Of a stretch of DNA of 64,000 nucleotides, positions 62,131-64,000 are shown piece after piece (within the stretch, counting starts at the first letter, position 1; each line of letters begins with the position of its first letter). Under the pieces are notes generated by a model that saw only the letters and a list, made by a program, of their open reading frames with translations, was not told the origin of the DNA and made no database searches. The DNA is from Monarcha castaneiventris obscurior (lineage: Eukaryota; Chordata; Aves; Passeriformes; Monarchidae). The stretch lies in the NCBI GenBank assembly GCA_026261815.1, contig JAMPIT010000894.1, forward strand, positions 51,895,147 to 51,959,146, in the 5' to 3' direction. The translations under genes were made by a program, and so were the position numbers.

Positions 62131-64000
62131 TCAACATAGAGTCACCTAATTTCACAGAGGACTTGCACTACACAAGGTTCCCCCATCTAAACCTGAGCTG
62201 CATGTAAAGCCAGGTTTTCAAACAGGCCCTGAATTCTCCTCCCACTGCAGTCGAGGAAAAAAACCTGCTGCTCTGATCCTGGGTCCGCCCAGACCCAAAG
62301 ATCATTAACCTTTTACTCTGAGAAGCACAGTTCTGTGCAGAATAAAGGACTGAGGCAAAAAAAAAAAAGTCCAAGGATATATAAGTCTTGGATTTATTCA
62401 TAAGCCAAGTAGAGTCTGGATAGTGAATTTTCTTCAATAAAGGACAGATATATTAAGGTTATATCCAGCAGGCAGATTCTGTGTGGTGGGTGCTCCCTGG
62501 TCCTCATCCTCTGGGTCTCCAAGGAATTGTCTGGAAGTGACAGACTCTTCCTGCCTGAATCCAACCCTCTGAAAGTCGAGTGTCTAATCTAACCTAATTT
62601 TCTGAAGACCACCAAAAGTAATTCTTAAAAGCAGTGCTTATACAGGCAATGTGAGTGCTGCTTTCCAAGTGTCTTGTGCTCTGTGGTGACGACAGGGGAC
62701 CTCAAGTGGTTTGCTTCCACAAACACCCTGAATTCACTGGGAAGAATTCCAGTGCCATTTTAAAACTAATCACCCTCTTGCCAAATCCAGAACAAAGTTG
62801 CTGTACACTCTGGATCTGAAAATGCTATCAGGTGATACAAAATATGTGATTTAAGAGATGAACATTTTACAACAGGCCTTGTTGAATGCTCATAAGCTAC
62901 ATGAACTAGCAAAGATTTGATCACCCAAAAAAATGTGGGAAGCAAAGGGCTGTAATAATCCTTTTGGAATTTCTGTTAGCGATTCTCATTTGGGGAATAA
63001 GGCTTTATCCCAAAGCTTCTTAGCACATGGTGGCAATTTATCCACTGTCTTATCCTCCCTTAAAGAGACCAGGACTATTTTCACACCAAATGATGTGAAA
63101 TCTCCAGAAAAGTTAAAGACTGAGAGACCATCAAATTCTGCCAGTCCCCTTGTTAATAAGAAGGATGCAGAGTAGTCTAGCTAACTAAAAGTATTTCAAT
63201 TCCTTCAGAATTTCTTCCACATCATCAACAAAACAAAAAAACCAGCATCTCTCAGGTGTCTCTACAGAGCTTTGAATCAAATATAGTCTTTTCTAGTGAA
63301 CTGACTGGACAGAAAGGTAGCATGTTACCCTCCAGCTCAGTTTTATACTTTGACAATGTTATCTACTAGAAAGAACTCATCAGACATATGTTTTGAACCC
63401 TTTCTTATCGATTTAATCTCTTTCTTTTACCTTTTTACCTTCCTTTCCCATTCCATCCTCACTAGTTAGGGCTCTGCTTTGACCCTAGAACTGGCAAGTC
63501 CCACAGCAATAAAACAGAGAGATGCAAACTTACAGATTAGGCATCTGTTCCCTTTCTGTTAGGGGAATACGATTCCCTTGACACACACACCTCTTATTCT
63601 CATTTGTAAGGTTGAAAAACCATTAATTGGGGAAAAACCTGACAGAAATTTAGCCTGCTTTATGATAAATGGCATTCACCTTTATTTGACCAATTTACAG
63701 AATCAGGCTCTGAAACTTCAGAACATTTCTTTTGTCACAACTCTTGTCTTTTTTAAAGTTCAGTGCTATGGAAATTACAGCTGGTGTAGGATGTGTAGCT
63801 GTTATGTAAGCCAGTGTGTTCAGCTTCTTAATATTCAGTCTTACTTTTTAAAAAAATTATACAACCTAATCCAGGTATGAGTTTTGTTTACAAATGACTC
63901 TGTAAGTGAATATTCTTGTAATTAATGTGGTTCCAGGAGCTTATTTATTGCAGGTTTTTAGCTATGAAAACACATGCGGTAGTACGAATAATATTAGAAT
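62131..64000. other. unique sequence, no gene seen
   Basis: Frames at or below 100 codons, unrecognised. A 12-A run sits near 62,357. No repeat family was recognised up to the window edge. Confidence 0.6.

Overview
The window looks like a piece of bird nuclear genome. The only interspersed repeats I can name are CR1 LINE fragments, including the family's 3' UTR and terminal ATTCTATG-type tail. There is no L1, Alu or B1, repeat density is low, base composition is moderately AT-rich, and CpG is scarce. CR1 also occurs in crocodilians and turtles, so 'bird' is an inference from compactness and from the CR1 3' ends, which match the types I know from birds. The species cannot be told.

I find no protein-coding gene that I recognise in 64 kb on either strand, and no tRNA, rRNA, CRISPR array or complete mobile element. 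The many short open frames fit the chance load for this much AT-rich DNA. The stretch reads as a gene desert or the inside of a very long intron. I recognised no endogenous virus and no toxin gene.

Layout. 1-5,580: unique sequence with a C-run that is a G-quadruplex candidate (3,401-3,417). 5,580-6,420 and 8,380-8,960: AT-rich blocks dense in homeodomain/PBX/ONECUT- and SOX-like sites, resembling conserved non-coding enhancers. 10,856: a 26-A run. 11,381: a 54-bp CR1 3' end. 14,708-14,850: a CR1 ORF2 relic inside the longest open frame of the window (234 codons). 18,420-19,230: more enhancer-like sequence with a 22-bp-period direct repeat and a homeodomain/GATA cluster. 25,615-25,934: TATA-like box, first ATG, a 50-codon frame with a hydrophobic segment and a GTGAGT donor; this is the best candidate for an undescribed small transcript. 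26,050-26,350: CR1 on the minus strand. 27,205-27,606: a 400-bp purine-rich block. 28,740-29,000: an enhancer-like block with an AP-1 consensus. 37,110-37,580: a possible ancient non-CR1 LINE relic. 41,790-42,060, 48,120-48,360 and 52,490-52,620: enhancer-like blocks. 43,987-44,094: a long (TA)n microsatellite. 54,575-57,410: a repeat-rich stretch with two clear and one doubtful CR1, all on the minus strand, and an unexplained minus-strand open frame between the clear ones. 60,830-62,130: two final enhancer-like blocks.

With no genes, nothing here forms a pathway. If the window has a job, it is most likely long-range regulation of a developmental gene outside it. That is inference from motif texture only and would need a cross-species alignment.
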